In this document: in pieces, positions 1 through 8,581 of the stretch
Layout of the letters: every line of letters starts with the position of its first letter
Position numbering within the stretch: position 1 is the stretch's first letter
NCBI GenBank assembly: GCA_037623315.1
Contig: JBBJJH010000008.1
Coordinates: 78,026 to 142,025 of the forward strand
Length of the DNA stretch: 64,000 nucleotides
Origin: Halanaerobiaceae bacterium ANBcell28
GTDB lineage: Bacteria; Bacillota; Halanaerobiia; Halanaerobiales; DTU029
Direction: 5' to 3'
Translations under genes and position numbers: made by a program
Notes under the pieces: model-generated
Told to the model about the DNA's origin: nothing
The model's input: only the letters and a program-made list of their open reading frames with translations
The model's database searches: none

Positions 1-89
1 TTATATATAATTATTTCTAATTGACTATTTTTCATAATAAATCATTAGAAGGCATTAAAAACATTAGACTATAGATAATTGTTAACATA

Positions 90-116
90 ATAAAGCCCCC
101 TATTTTCTAGGAGGCC
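90..116 (-). terminator. terminator after acetylxylan esterase
   Basis: On the minus strand GCCTCCTA and TAGGGGGC form a stem with one mismatch around an AAAA loop and are followed by CTTTATTAT. It lies just downstream of the esterase stop. The T-run is short, so it is moderate as an intrinsic terminator. Confidence 0.5.
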
Positions 117-131
117 ATAGTAAAAACTATT

Positions 132-1100
132 CTAATTACTATCAACAAGTTTCATCATAAACTTAAAGCAAATATCAGCAAAACCAGGTAAATGTTCATG
201 AGCAAAATCAGGATAAATCTTCATCTCTTTCTCAGCAGTAATTTTATTATATACTGCAAATTGTGTTGAAGGTGGACATATCATATCCATCAAACCAGTT
301 GCCATCAACACTTTTCCTTTAATTCTATCTGCTAAATTTTGTATATCTATGTACCCTAACTTAGTATATATTTCATTTTCCCTTTCATGTCGAGGGTCAA
401 AACGTCTAAAATACTCTTTTAATTCCCCATAAGCGTCTTTTGCTAAATCCATTTCCCAGACCCTTTTATAATCAGCCAAAAACGGATAAACAGGTGCTAG
501 CCTTTTAATCTCTGGGACTAATGATGCACAGGCAATTGTCAAAGCCCCTCCCTGTGATCCTCCCATAGCCCCAATTCTCTTAGGATCAACTTCAGGTAAA
601 TTCATGACTATTGAGGCTAATTGAGCCGTGTCCAAAAAAATATGTCTATAGAGGAGATTATCAGGTTCATCATCAAGACCTCTAATAATATGCCCATGAT
701 GTGTATTCCCTTTTACCCCTCCGGTATCTTCAGACAAACCACCCTGCCCCCTACAATCCATAGCAAAGACTGCAAACCCTGCAGCTACATACGGTAATTT
801 ATCGATCCAATCACCCGAATCCATTGTATAACCATGAAACTGAAGTAGAGCTGGATGAGGGGCATTATTCTTAGGTCGCAAATACTTAGCATGTATCCTA
901 GCACCTCTAACCCCTGTAAAATAAAGATCAAAACAGTCAGCAAATGGGGCTTGAAAATTAGCTGGAATTAATTCCAACTCTGACTTAGACTCATTCATTT
1001 CTTGTATAGCCCTCTCCCAATACAAATCAAAATCCCTAGGCCGAGGATTAATTCCCTGGTATTTCTTCAACTGATCTAATGGCATATCAAATACTGGCAT
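132..1100 (-). CDS. axe: acetylxylan esterase / cephalosporin-C deacetylase (CE7)
   Basis: 322 residues, the usual CE7 length. An alpha/beta hydrolase that removes acetyl groups from xylooligosaccharides, probably in the cytoplasm because no signal peptide is visible. The N-terminal segment MPVFDMPLDQL is typical of the family. RGQGG (117-121) and the nucleophile elbow GGSQGG (Ser182) are clear. Asp272 in GLMDM and His303 in FAHEH fit the rest of the triad. It stands alone, with a terminator after it. Together with the GH43 xylosidase at 38.2-39.8 kb it supports degradation of acetylated xylan. The substrate could also be another small acetylated sugar. Confidence 0.92.
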   Translation of the reverse strand: MPVFDMPLDQLKKYQGINPRPRDFDLYWERAIQEMNESKSELELIPANFQAPFADCFDLYFTGVRGARIHAKYLRPKNNAPHPALLQFHGYTMDSGDWIDKLPYVAAGFAVFAMDCRGQGGLSEDTGGVKGNTHHGHIIRGLDDEPDNLLYRHIFLDTAQLASIVMNLPEVDPKRIGAMGGSQGGALTIACASLVPEIKRLAPVYPFLADYKRVWEMDLAKDAYGELKEYFRRFDPRHERENEIYTKLGYIDIQNLADRIKGKVLMATGLMDMICPPSTQFAVYNKITAEKEMKIYPDFAHEHLPGFADICFKFMMKLVDSN

Positions 1101-1269
1101 TAACTATCAAATCCTTTCCATTTTCTATAAGACAAAACTATTAGCTTGTCTACTATATTAACTAATTATATTAATAATATTATTTTATAATAAAAGCCTT
1201 ATAAAATAAACAGTATAAATGATTTTTTCCTTGCTAAAATATTAAGTCCCATTTTCCAATACTTCTATT

Positions 1270-1422
1270 CTAACTTTTTTTCTTTAGCTTAATTCTTTCA
1301 AACTTATCTTCTTTTGCCTTATCAATATAAGTAAGGTAGTTAAAGTGTTTTTTCTCATCAGTGGGGTGATAAAATATACATACTAGAATAAATAAAATAA
1401 TTAAAATATAGGGAATAATCAT
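1270..1422 (-). CDS. small one-helix membrane protein
   Basis: Fifty residues if begun at the ATG at 1422, which has GAGGAG placed eight bases upstream. A longer frame begins at 1455 but would leave that ribosome site inside the gene. The protein has one hydrophobic helix (about residues 1-19, IIPYILIILFILVCIF) and a charged lysine-rich tail. It follows the DUF441 gene by 42 bases on the same strand, so the two may be co-transcribed. No family was recognised and the function is unknown. Confidence 0.5.
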   Translation of the reverse strand: MIIPYILIILFILVCIFYHPTDEKKHFNYLTYIDKAKEDKFERIKLKKKS

Positions 1423-1464
1423 AATTTCAACTCCTCTATGCAATATATTAGCCAAAAACTATCA

Positions 1465-1923
1465 TTATATTTTAAAAATCAGTTCAATTAACTCAATTAA
1501 AAGTGCTGCAATTCCAGCAGCCATTAAAGGACCAACAGGAATGCCTCCCAAAAGAATGATACCCAAAAGGGAGCCAAGAATTATTCCTATAATTAATTGC
1601 GGAGAATCTTCCAGCAAAGTAAGACCCATGCCATTAAATTTTGTAGCAAGTAAGCCAGCAAGTATAGCAACCAGTACTTTCCAGTTCAAGATAATATCTT
1701 TCAATTCGGCCCAAGAAAATGGTTTTAATACAAGAGGGGCTAAAATAGCCATTAGTAAAAATATTAGGCCTATTTCTATACCTTTATTACTTAAAAATTC
1801 AGAAATAGACAACATGCCTAGCTCTTTAAGAATTAACAAAGAAAACGCGGCTAAAACTAACACTCTTGAATGTGCTAATAAACCCAATAATATTATTAAG
1901 TATAACAAATAACTAATATTCAT
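1465..1923 (-). CDS. DUF441 (UPF0756) family membrane protein
   Basis: About 152 residues, almost entirely hydrophobic, with four to five predicted membrane helices and the glycine-rich GIILGSLLGIILLGGIPVGPL region near the C terminus that is typical of DUF441 proteins. The role of this family is not known. The start chosen is the ATG at 1923, preceded by GGAGGAG at a good distance. An upstream in-frame ATG at 1941 would place the ribosome site within the coding region. A small one-helix protein follows. Confidence 0.8.
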   Translation of the reverse strand: MNISYLLYLIILLGLLAHSRVLVLAAFSLLILKELGMLSISEFLSNKGIEIGLIFLLMAILAPLVLKPFSWAELKDIILNWKVLVAILAGLLATKFNGMGLTLLEDSPQLIIGIILGSLLGIILLGGIPVGPLMAAGIAALLIELIELIFKI

Positions 1924-2030
1924 ATAATACTCCTCCAGCATATAGTAGTTTATGTTAATACTTTTATATACATATGCTGAAGGATAAAATAATAGAATAT
2001 TTTTATCAGACTACACAGTTAAGCAAATAA

Positions 2031-2819
2031 TTAAAAAGAAATACCCCTGTAATTTTCTTCTTTGCTTTTCAAGTCATATAAACTTGCTTTTGTACTTTTC
2101 TTTCTAATTATCTTGCCATCATATACTGGTATAAGATTATAATAATCTAACTTACTAGCAAACTTTATATCTTCTTCATATCCTAGTTCCAATAAATTTT
2201 GACCGTTTCTAGAGTGATAGAATAATTTAACTAACTCTTTATAAAGACTATTATCTTCGTATATTCTAGCTGCAGCAGTTGTCAGATCATCACCTTTCCA
2301 AGCTGATTGTTTAAGTAAATAACAAAAACGACCAGCTGAAACAAAGTCCTCTAAAGAAAAGGCACCATTACTTCCTGCACAAATAAGATATACATTCTCT
2401 CCTTTTTCCATTATCAACTCAGAGATTATCTTACTGTTTATTAAACTTCCCACTAATATTAAATTGCTTCTATCTATTTTATTTAATACAGAAGTCCCAT
2501 TACTTGTTTTAAATAAAATTGTCTTGCCCTTTAAAATAGGGTTTAAAAAACTTAAAGGAGAATTATCAAGGTCAAAGCCTGCAATCTTTCTACCTTTATC
2601 TTCACCAGCTAAAAGTAGATTATTTTTCTCTTTATGTTTATTATAATATTTAAGCAGTTCTTTCTTAGAACTAAAAGGAATAATAGAATCAATTCCATTA
2701 GAAAGTGCTGTAACAATCGTAGTGCTAGCTCTTAAAGCATCAATAACAACAACAGTCCTGTTACTAATTTTTTGTTTTTCTAATTCACCTGGGGTCAAAA
2801 TAATTTTTACTTCTGGCAC
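2031..2819 (-). CDS. comB: 2-phosphosulfolactate phosphatase (ComB family)
   Basis: 262 residues. Members remove phosphate from (2R)-phospho-3-sulfolactate to give sulfolactate. The VVVIDALRASTTIVTAL stretch near residue 25 and the LAGEDKGRKIAGFDLDNSP and LFKTSNGTSVL segments match the family. The GTG start overlaps the last base of the comA stop (TAGTG), so the two are translationally coupled. In methanogens this pair starts coenzyme M synthesis; bacteria that carry it make sulfolactate, for example in spores. No later coenzyme M gene is visible here, so sulfolactate is the more likely product. Confidence 0.88.
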   Translation of the reverse strand: MPEVKIILTPGELEKQKISNRTVVVIDALRASTTIVTALSNGIDSIIPFSSKKELLKYYNKHKEKNNLLLAGEDKGRKIAGFDLDNSPLSFLNPILKGKTILFKTSNGTSVLNKIDRSNLILVGSLINSKIISELIMEKGENVYLICAGSNGAFSLEDFVSAGRFCYLLKQSAWKGDDLTTAAARIYEDNSLYKELVKLFYHSRNGQNLLELGYEEDIKFASKLDYYNLIPVYDGKIIRKKSTKASLYDLKSKEENYRGISF

Positions 2820-3670
2820 TATAAAACTCCCCTGGTATCTTCCACCACATTTTCTTTTAATAACTCTTTATCTAATGTAGCTTTAAAAGTATCACCACGT
2901 AAGCCTCTTCGTAAAGATTCTAAAGCAAATACATCTTCAACTTGGATATTCCCCAGGTTAACATTGGCTCCAAGTCTTTCTATTAATAATACCTGCTGTT
3001 TTTTTAAAGGACTTTCCCAAATGATCTTTTCTTTACTTTCTCCAACAGCTAACATAATTTTCTCTAGACTCTCTAAATCTGCACTCCCATCTTCACTATA
3101 TATTGAAACATCTTTGCCTGACTCTCTAGCTTCAATAATTACAAAATCAGAACCAGCTGATAAATCAAAGTTTATTTGTTCAAGCATCTCATCTAAGGAA
3201 AGAGAATCATTTTTATCTTTCTTTCCAACCTCTGTTAAAACAATAAATTCTAATGACTTAGCCATCGCTATAGCTTCAGCTCTCAGTTTTGATGGAAAAG
3301 AAATTGTACCATCTGAAATTTCAATAGCTGTAAAACCTAACTCTTTGGCTCTAAACAAATATTTTTCTAATTTATTTTGAATAAAAGCAATCTCAAATAA
3401 AGTACCTCCAGGATAAACATCAACCCCCGAATCCTTAATTATTGATATTTTCTTTTTTAAAACTTCCATTGGATAAATTAAAGAAGTACCAAAGGACAAT
3501 TTATGGAAATCTATGTATTGAGAGTTTAGCTCTAAGAAATCATTTAAGCTATTGATGCCTAATCCTTTATCTATAACCATAGTCAACCCATTTTCCCGGG
3601 GTTTCTCAACCCGCCCTACTATTGGCGATTTTAAACCTATCTCCCAGAAGCCACCAAATCTTTCTGCCAT
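2819..3670 (-). CDS. comA: phosphosulfolactate synthase (ComA family)
   Basis: 283 residues with the ComA TIM-barrel pattern. The enzyme adds sulfite to phosphoenolpyruvate to form phosphosulfolactate. Recognisable parts are KPRENGLTMVIDKG near residue 23, HKLSFGTS with the catalytic lysine region near residue 57, VYPGGTLFEIA near 82, GFTAIEISDGTI near 112 and WESPLKKQQ near 219. It sits directly upstream of comB and overlaps it by one base. The neighbouring transaldolase is separated by a terminator, so comAB is its own unit. Spore sulfolactate or a sulfite sink is inference. Confidence 0.9.
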   Translation of the reverse strand: MAERFGGFWEIGLKSPIVGRVEKPRENGLTMVIDKGLGINSLNDFLELNSQYIDFHKLSFGTSLIYPMEVLKKKISIIKDSGVDVYPGGTLFEIAFIQNKLEKYLFRAKELGFTAIEISDGTISFPSKLRAEAIAMAKSLEFIVLTEVGKKDKNDSLSLDEMLEQINFDLSAGSDFVIIEARESGKDVSIYSEDGSADLESLEKIMLAVGESKEKIIWESPLKKQQVLLIERLGANVNLGNIQVEDVFALESLRRGLRGDTFKATLDKELLKENVVEDTRGVL

Positions 3671-3737
3671 AATATCAACACCTCTTTTCTATAAATTTAG
3701 AACAATAATATCTTATGACTTTACTATAAAAAATGTG

Positions 3738-3776
3738 AAAAAGGGGCCACCTCTATGATGTGAGGTGACCCCTTTT
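3738..3776 (-). terminator. terminator after transaldolase
   Basis: A strong hairpin with arms AAAAGGGGtcACCTC and GAGGTggCCCCTTTT (minus strand) is followed by a short T-run. It separates the transaldolase gene from comA. Confidence 0.85.
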
Positions 3777-3814
3777 ATACTTTAAATAACTATATTAAAC
3801 TGAGTTTATACTAA

Positions 3815-4459
3815 TTATGATCTACTTTCCCAATCAGCAATAAACTTTTCAATACCTTCATCGGTCTTTGGATGTTGTACCATGCTTTTGAATACATTAT
3901 AAGGAATTGTTGAAATATGTGCACCAGACTTAGCTGCCTCAAGAGCATGGAAAGGATGGCGAATACTGGCAGCAATAATTTCTGTATCAATATCAAACCA
4001 GCTAAAGATTTCAACAATATCTCTAACTAATTGCATACCATCTTGACTAATGTCATCCAATCTGCCTAAAAATGGACTAACATAAGTAGCGCCTGCTCTT
4101 GCTGCCAATAATGCTTGATTTGCTGAGAAAACAAGAGTTACATTGGTTTTAATTCCTTCATCAGAAAGTATTCTAGCTGCTCCAAGACCAGCAGGAGTCA
4201 TAGGAATTTTAATAACTACATTATCAGCAATAGCTGCTAGCTTGCGCCCTTCTTCAACCATTCCTTCAGTTTCAAGGCTAATAACCTCTGCACTAATTGG
4301 ACCAGGTACCATATCAGTAATTTGTTTAATTACATCTTCAAACTCTACATCTCCCTCTTTAGCTATCAAACTAGGATTAGTAGTAACACCTGATAAAATC
4401 CCCCAATCCTTAATTTCTCTAATCTCATCTAAATTAGCTGTGTCAATAAAAAACTTCAT
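3815..4459 (-). CDS. tal: transaldolase (short TalC/FSA type)
   Basis: 214 residues, the length of the short transaldolase/fructose-6-phosphate aldolase family. The N terminus [13 protein letters not shown] and SGVTTNPSL are diagnostic. Lys in [12 protein letters not shown] (about residue 85) is the Schiff-base lysine. It transfers a three-carbon dihydroxyacetone unit between sugar phosphates in the non-oxidative pentose phosphate pathway. It stands alone with a terminator after it, but fits functionally with zwf, gnd and pgi at 12-16.7 kb. Whether it acts as transaldolase or as free aldolase cannot be read from sequence alone. Confidence 0.92.
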   Translation of the reverse strand: MKFFIDTANLDEIREIKDWGILSGVTTNPSLIAKEGDVEFEDVIKQITDMVPGPISAEVISLETEGMVEEGRKLAAIADNVVIKIPMTPAGLGAARILSDEGIKTNVTLVFSANQALLAARAGATYVSPFLGRLDDISQDGMQLVRDIVEIFSWFDIDTEIIAASIRHPFHALEAAKSGAHISTIPYNVFKSMVQHPKTDEGIEKFIADWESRS

Positions 4460-4836
4460 ACTTTTGTCTCACTCCTATTTATTTATTTTTGCTTTGAAAA
4501 GCAAATATCTCAAAGATAAAAAAGCCATGCTCTAATATAGCTTTCCTATCTAATCAAGCAATTATTATAAATATCTAAAGTAAAATTTACCTAAACAATT
4601 GAGTATATCCATATTAAAATTTCATTCTAGCATATTTTCTGTTTATATTTTCCTAGCCATCCATAATTTATGCATTGATTGCACTCCTAGCAGCACTTAT
4701 AATATTAAATGTGCATATTACTTATGTTAGCTTATATATGTTTTGTAAGTCAACAAGATAGCTAAAAAGTAATCTATCTAATCATATTAAATCATTTTAT
4801 GTAATTTTTTTATTATGTTTAAAATATAGAAAGGAT
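4460..4836. other. intergenic region between divergent tal and GH18 genes
   Basis: 377 bases, very AT-rich, with no reading frame resembling a protein on either strand. It must hold the divergent promoters of tal (minus) and the GH18 gene (plus). No convincing paired -35/-10 elements or operator was singled out. Confidence 0.6.
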
Positions 4837-6069
4837 GTGGAGAAAATAGCTTTTTATAATAAATACAAAAAATACATTATAACTGTCCTGTTAATATTTA
4901 TATTAGTACCTTTTTTCTTAATAACAACTAGTACCGTAATTTATAGTGCAAATCTAGACTGGGCTGAAAACCATCCCTGGATAAGAGGAGTATTACTTTT
5001 CCTAGTATCTATTATTATAAACAATTTTATCGGAGAAAACAAGGAAGAAGTTCCAGATGAGCCCATTTTTAATGAAAATTTTGACGAAAATATTGATGAT
5101 ATTCTAGATTACTCTACAAATGATAACAAACGTCGGGAAGTTTTAGGATTCCATGTAAACTGGCTAACACATGATGCTAATTCATATGAAAATTTAAAAA
5201 CATATAATGATCATATTGATATGGTAGCCCCTTTTTGGTACACCTTGATGCCTGATGGCTCAATTCAATCTAGATATGGTGGCTATCAACATGAAGTACA
5301 CACCTTTGCCAGTGCTAATAACATCAAAATGATACCATTAATTAATAACAATCAAACAAATAATATGATTTTAGTAGATCCTGAAACAAGGAAAAAAGCT
5401 GTCAATAGCGTAGTAGAACTAGTTAAACAATACGATTTTGACGGAGTAAATATTGACTTTGAATTCATTCCACCCTGGACTCGAAACGGTTACACTGCAT
5501 TTATGGAGAAACTATCTGAAAAGTTAAGAGAAATGGACAAACTAGTTACAATATCAGTTTTCCCAAAAATAGATGTTCCTTCAGATCTTCATGAAGCATA
5601 TGACTATGCAGCTTTAGCTCCACTAATTGATAGAATGCTTATTATGACTTATGACCATCACTGGTCAACTGGACCTGCAGGTCCAATAGCACCAATTGAT
5701 TGGGTAGAAAGAAATATTAAATACACTTTAGAATATATACCAGCAGACAAACTAATGTTAGGAATAGCTAACTATGGCTATGATTGGTCTTCATCTTCAG
5801 AAAGAGCCCCTGATTTAAGTGAGAAAAGAGCACATCAATTAGCAAAAGAAATGGGCGTAGAAATACAATGGAATAACGAATTCCAAACTCCCTACTTTAA
5901 CTATATAGATGACAACGGTGAAGAACATGAAGTTTGGTTTGAAAACGGTAACAGTGCTGCCTTCAAATTTGATTTGGTAAATAAGTATGATTTAAGAGGT
6001 ATTGGAATATGGCGCTTAGGAAACTCTGATGATAGATTCTGGAATAATGTAGAACGTATGCTAAGATAG
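4837..6069 (+). CDS. membrane-anchored glycoside hydrolase family 18 protein
   Basis: 410 residues. The N terminus has a hydrophobic anchor (about 13-38) and a second hydrophobic stretch (about 50-65). A spacer rich in Asp, Glu and Asn follows, then a GH18 TIM barrel from about residue 100. The catalytic motif DGVNIDFE (202-209) has the three Asp/Glu positions of the DxxDxDxE signature. MTYDHHW and the C-terminal GIGIWRLGNSD are also typical. The fold is shared with spore cortex and cell-wall N-acetylglucosaminidases, so action on peptidoglycan or chitin is possible. The start is GTG, but AGAAAGG lies only two bases before it, which is unusually close. A terminator follows. Confidence 0.85.
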   Translation: MEKIAFYNKYKKYIITVLLIFILVPFFLITTSTVIYSANLDWAENHPWIRGVLLFLVSIIINNFIGENKEEVPDEPIFNENFDENIDDILDYSTNDNKRREVLGFHVNWLTHDANSYENLKTYNDHIDMVAPFWYTLMPDGSIQSRYGGYQHEVHTFASANNIKMIPLINNNQTNNMILVDPETRKKAVNSVVELVKQYDFDGVNIDFEFIPPWTRNGYTAFMEKLSEKLREMDKLVTISVFPKIDVPSDLHEAYDYAALAPLIDRMLIMTYDHHWSTGPAGPIAPIDWVERNIKYTLEYIPADKLMLGIANYGYDWSSSSERAPDLSEKRAHQLAKEMGVEIQWNNEFQTPYFNYIDDNGEEHEVWFENGNSAAFKFDLVNKYDLRGIGIWRLGNSDDRFWNNVERMLR

Positions 6070-6076
6070 AAAAATT

Positions 6077-6116
6077 AAGACAGGAGAACTTTGGAATAAG
6101 GTTCTCCTGTCTTTCA
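6077..6116 (+). terminator. terminator after GH18 gene
   Basis: A perfect 13-bp stem (AAGACAGGAGAAC / GTTCTCCTGTCTT) with an eleven-base loop is followed by TTTCATT. It lies eight bases past the GH18 stop. Confidence 0.85.
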
Positions 6117-6128
6117 TTCTATTATCAT

Positions 6129-6401
6129 CTATTTAACTATCTCTTTAACTAGATACATTACCTGCTGTCGATACAAAACAACTTCTAGTCTATGCGATTC
6201 CTCTAAAGCTTCTTCCAACACTTCTTCACTTACAGCTGCTTTTATCTCATAATGCATATTAATTTCTTCAAATAATTCTGGTGGTGTAGCTTTCTTTGCT
6301 TTTAAACTAAGCTTGAAATCATCCCATTTTATTCCTATCTCTTGTAAGACAGGTTTTAAAAAATTATGATCTGTTAATATATTGCAGTAAGCGGACAGTT
6401 C
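6129..6401 (-). pseudogene. 5'-truncated OsmC-like remnant
   Basis: Read on the minus strand, an open frame of 90 codons runs from just after a TGA (6402-6404) to a TAG at 6129. It has no ATG, GTG or TTG start before its middle. The translation contains KKATPPELFEEINMHYEIK, then VSEEVLEEALEESHRLEVVL, which resembles the C-terminal half of OsmC-type peroxide-reductase domains. The N-terminal half with the first redox cysteine is absent, and the second cysteine seems to be lost. It begins inside the end of the permease-ferredoxin gene in another frame. I read it as a gene remnant; the family assignment is from pattern only. Confidence 0.4.
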
Positions 6402-7078
6402 TCAATACTTTTTTTAATTAAATCTTTTGTAAACTCCTTATTAATAATCTCAGCCTTTCCATCTTTTAAAACAAAATTCTCAGGAGCAACTCTTACACAG
6501 GCAGCACAGCCAATACAATACTCTTTTTTAATAGCCACCGTATTCTTAACGGATTCTTTATTCTTATCTAATTCAGGTATATCTTTTTTGCTTACAAAAA
6601 ATCTTATTATATAAGACATAAGCATAATCGCAATTACAGTGGTTATCCATCTTGTAAACATAAATCTACCACCTAAAAACTTAGCCTCATTTATTAACAT
6701 GGGGACCTTAATTACTGCCCAACTACTAATTATAATCACTATATTGGGGATGCTGGCTCCTTTATTCATCAAACTCTTACAGACCGGAAAAGCTGCATAA
6801 ATAGGACCTTCAGAAAAACTCCCTAATAGGAAAGAGAAAAATACACCTTTTGCTCCAGAATCCTTTCCAAAATATTTTACAATCACTTCCTTTGGTACCC
6901 AGACATTTATTAGAGAAGCCAAAATAAAAATAATCGGCATTATCTTAAGCATCTCAACAATATAATATCTACTACTATTAAGGGATTCTAAAGCCTTATC
7001 TGTTTGAAAAATAAACAATCCTATATAAACTAAGAGTACTACTACAAGTAATTTATTTTTCATTAAAAACTTTTTCAT
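6374..7078 (-). CDS. permease (DUF318/YraQ-like) half with C-terminal ferredoxin domain
   Basis: 234 residues. About five membrane helices in residues 8-165 carry the permease pattern LGSFSEGPIYAAFPVCKSLMNKGAS. A short linker is followed by a [4Fe-4S] ferredoxin-like domain (about 185-234), with CIGCAAC and a distant ENCP giving four cluster cysteines. The start overlaps the stop of the upstream permease half (TAATG), so the pair is translationally coupled and probably forms one transporter. The family moves arsenicals or other small compounds in some bacteria; here the substrate is unknown. The fused ferredoxin suggests redox-linked or metal-related transport. It is probably controlled by the TetR gene upstream. 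Confidence 0.8.
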   Translation of the reverse strand: MKKFLMKNKLLVVVLLVYIGLFIFQTDKALESLNSSRYYIVEMLKIMPIIFILASLINVWVPKEVIVKYFGKDSGAKGVFFSFLLGSFSEGPIYAAFPVCKSLMNKGASIPNIVIIISSWAVIKVPMLINEAKFLGGRFMFTRWITTVIAIMLMSYIIRFFVSKKDIPELDKNKESVKNTVAIKKEYCIGCAACVRVAPENFVLKDGKAEIINKEFTKDLIKKSIENCPLTAIY

Positions 7079-7560
7079 TATAATAACACCCCCATAATCA
7101 TAGCTATCAGTATAGCAAAGACAAAACTTAATGCATTTCTACTTATAGCAAACTTTAAACCAAACTCTCTTCTCTCCAGAGGGAAAGTAACAAAACCTAC
7201 CATAGTCAAAGTAGTAATAAATCCAGCAATAGGTATCAAGCTAGCACCCTGATCAACAAGAGAACCAGCCAAGGGAAAAGCCACAAATGCTGGAATCAAA
7301 GTAACTGTTCCTACAAGAGCTGATCCAATAGTAGAAAGCAATGTATTACTCTCTCCCATAAAACGCGATATTGTTTCAGTAGGAATAAAAGTGAGTACAA
7401 GACCTATCAATAGTAGTATTGCAATTAACTCACTTAGTAAATTCCCCATCATGCTTTTAGCACCTTTCATAGAATCAAAAGTTTTCTTTTTATCCTTCAC
7501 TAATGAAACTATTAATGAAACTAGAGTAATCACAGCAAAAATTAAAATTGTAATACTCAT
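7078..7560 (-). CDS. permease (DUF318/YraQ-like), N-terminal half
   Basis: About 160 residues with four to five membrane helices. ALVGTVTLIPAFVAFPLAGSLVDQGAS is the counterpart of the motif in the second half. I chose the ATG at 7560, because AAGGTG lies eight bases before it. A frame extension to 7578 would put that site within the gene. It overlaps the second half by one base. A 20-bp palindromic site about 90 bases upstream (7651-7670) is probably an operator for the adjacent TetR regulator. Confidence 0.8.
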   Translation of the reverse strand: MSITILIFAVITLVSLIVSLVKDKKKTFDSMKGAKSMMGNLLSELIAILLLIGLVLTFIPTETISRFMGESNTLLSTIGSALVGTVTLIPAFVAFPLAGSLVDQGASLIPIAGFITTLTMVGFVTFPLERREFGLKFAISRNALSFVFAILIAMIMGVLL

Positions 7561-7650
7561 TTCATTTTCACCTTCCATTTCTTAAATTTTTAATCTAATA
7601 CTAGCAAAAGAATATTTCTATTTTCAACAAGGGCGGGACAGCTTTCTTCA

Positions 7651-7670
7651 TTAAGTTAACGTTAACTAAC
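7651..7670. promoter_or_regulatory. palindromic operator, probable TetR site upstream of permease pair
   Basis: TTAAGTTAACGTTAACTAAC contains the perfect palindrome GTTAACGTTAAC. The identical 20-mer occurs again at 9902-9921, and a related site with a four-base spacer overlaps the start of the TetR gene at 8295-8316. Repeated sites near one regulator are the reason to call an operator; binding is inferred. Confidence 0.65.
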
Positions 7671-7679
7671 TAAATTACA

Positions 7680-7706
7680 AATAAAAGCTAATTAGCTTTT
7701 ATTTTA
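7680..7706 (-). terminator. terminator at end of TetR gene
   Basis: A perfect 24-base palindrome (AATAAAAGCTAA and its complement) overlaps the TetR stop codon. On the minus strand it is followed by a weak T-run. Because it has almost no loop it may be weak. Confidence 0.4.
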
Positions 7707-8274
7707 ATATCTTAAATAATTCCTTACAAATCTCTTCAGCTTCCCCATCAAGACTAAATGAAAAATTATTAGCTCTCCAGTTTATTATCGAAACTCTGAT
7801 TGCCCCCATATACAAACGAGCAAAAATTAAAGGGTTTACATCATCTTTAAACTCGCCTCTTTCTTGGCCTTTTTCTATAATTTTAAGTACTGTATTTTCC
7901 TTATCTTTTCTACACTCTTTTATCTTTTCTCCAATATCAGTGTACTCTCTAAATATTTCTTCCTGAAAAATAATAGCTGTCAGATATGGATTTTCCTCTA
8001 AGAAAGAAAACTGCCTCTCCATTATTATCTGTAGTAAATCAAATAAATTTCCTTCTGTATTTTCTTTCTTCCAAAAAGGCGTTTGAAAAATTAAGTCACT
8101 TAACTTATCTATAATTGCTTTTTTATTTTTAAAATGACGATATATAGCCGCTTCAGAAATATTAATTTTTTCTGCTATATTTCTAATACTTAAATTATAA
8201 AAACCTTCTTCATGAATTATTTTCAAAACAACATCAAGAATTTCTTTTCTTCTTTCTTCCGAGCTTAATCTTGC
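7699..8274 (-). CDS. TetR/AcrR family transcriptional regulator
   Basis: About 191 residues from a TTG at 8274, which has GGGGTGG at a good distance. An upstream ATG at 8295 would add seven residues, but it lies within the operator palindrome. The N-terminal helix-turn-helix (SIRNIAEKINISEAAIYRHFKNKKAIID, about 25-55) is typical TetR. The C-terminal ligand domain is unassigned. A promoter (TTGACA, 17 bases, TATATT) at 8322-8350 drives it, and the palindrome just downstream implies self-repression. The permease pair next to it is the likely target; the ligand is not known. Confidence 0.88.
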   Translation of the reverse strand, partial: ARLSSEERRKEILDVVLKIIHEEGFYNLSIRNIAEKINISEAAIYRHFKNKKAIIDKLSDLIFQTPFWKKENTEGNLFDLLQIIMERQFSFLEENPYLTAIIFQEEIFREYTDIGEKIKECRKDKENTVLKIIEKGQERGEFKDDVNPLIFARLYMGAIRVSIINWRANNFSFSLDGEAEEICKELFKILK

Positions 8275-8294
8275 CAAAATTCCACCCCATTTCA

Positions 8295-8316
8295 TTAGTT
8301 AACGAGTGTTAACTAA
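8295..8316. promoter_or_regulatory. operator palindrome at TetR start
   Basis: TTAGTTAAC, spacer GAGT, GTTAACTAA: two perfect nine-base arms. It lies directly downstream of the TetR promoter and shares GTTAAC half-sites with the sites at 7651 and 9902. Confidence 0.7.
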
Positions 8317-8321
8317 TTTAA

Positions 8322-8350
8322 AATATATCACACCTTGACATATCTGTCAA
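8322..8350 (-). promoter_or_regulatory. sigma-A type promoter of the TetR gene
   Basis: On the minus strand TTGACA (8350-8345) and TATATT (8327-8322) are separated by 17 bases. The -35 box is itself part of the short palindrome CTTGACA-TATC-TGTCAAG. Confidence 0.6.
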
Positions 8351-8525
8351 GCGCTTTTACATATATCATATCTCATAAACTCTCCTTATAACTAAAAAAA
8401 CGAAACTTACAATTATAGACTTTCTTCTCACATATAAGCTTACATTTTTTATGCATTATTATATATCTATTAAATAATTTTATTAAACACTCATATATTT
8501 TGTATATCAGTATAATTTTTGTTTA

Positions 8526-8553
8526 TTGCTAGATACTTATATATAGCTATGAT
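8526..8553 (+). promoter_or_regulatory. possible promoter of the cysteine-cluster gene
   Basis: TTGCTA and TATGAT are spaced by 16 bases, ending 29 bases before the start of the gene at 8582. The match to consensus is moderate. Confidence 0.35.
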
Positions 8554-8581
8554 ACAATTAAAATACGAGGTGGTAATATTT

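Noticed and set aside
4143..4535. Plus-strand open frame opposite transaldolase
   Set aside because: It is antisense to a clear transaldolase gene and has no family resemblance.
8334..8363. Plus-strand TTGACA promoter inside the CTTGACA palindrome
   Set aside because: The -10 candidate TACATA is weak and more than 200 bases from the next plus-strand start; the minus-strand use fits better.
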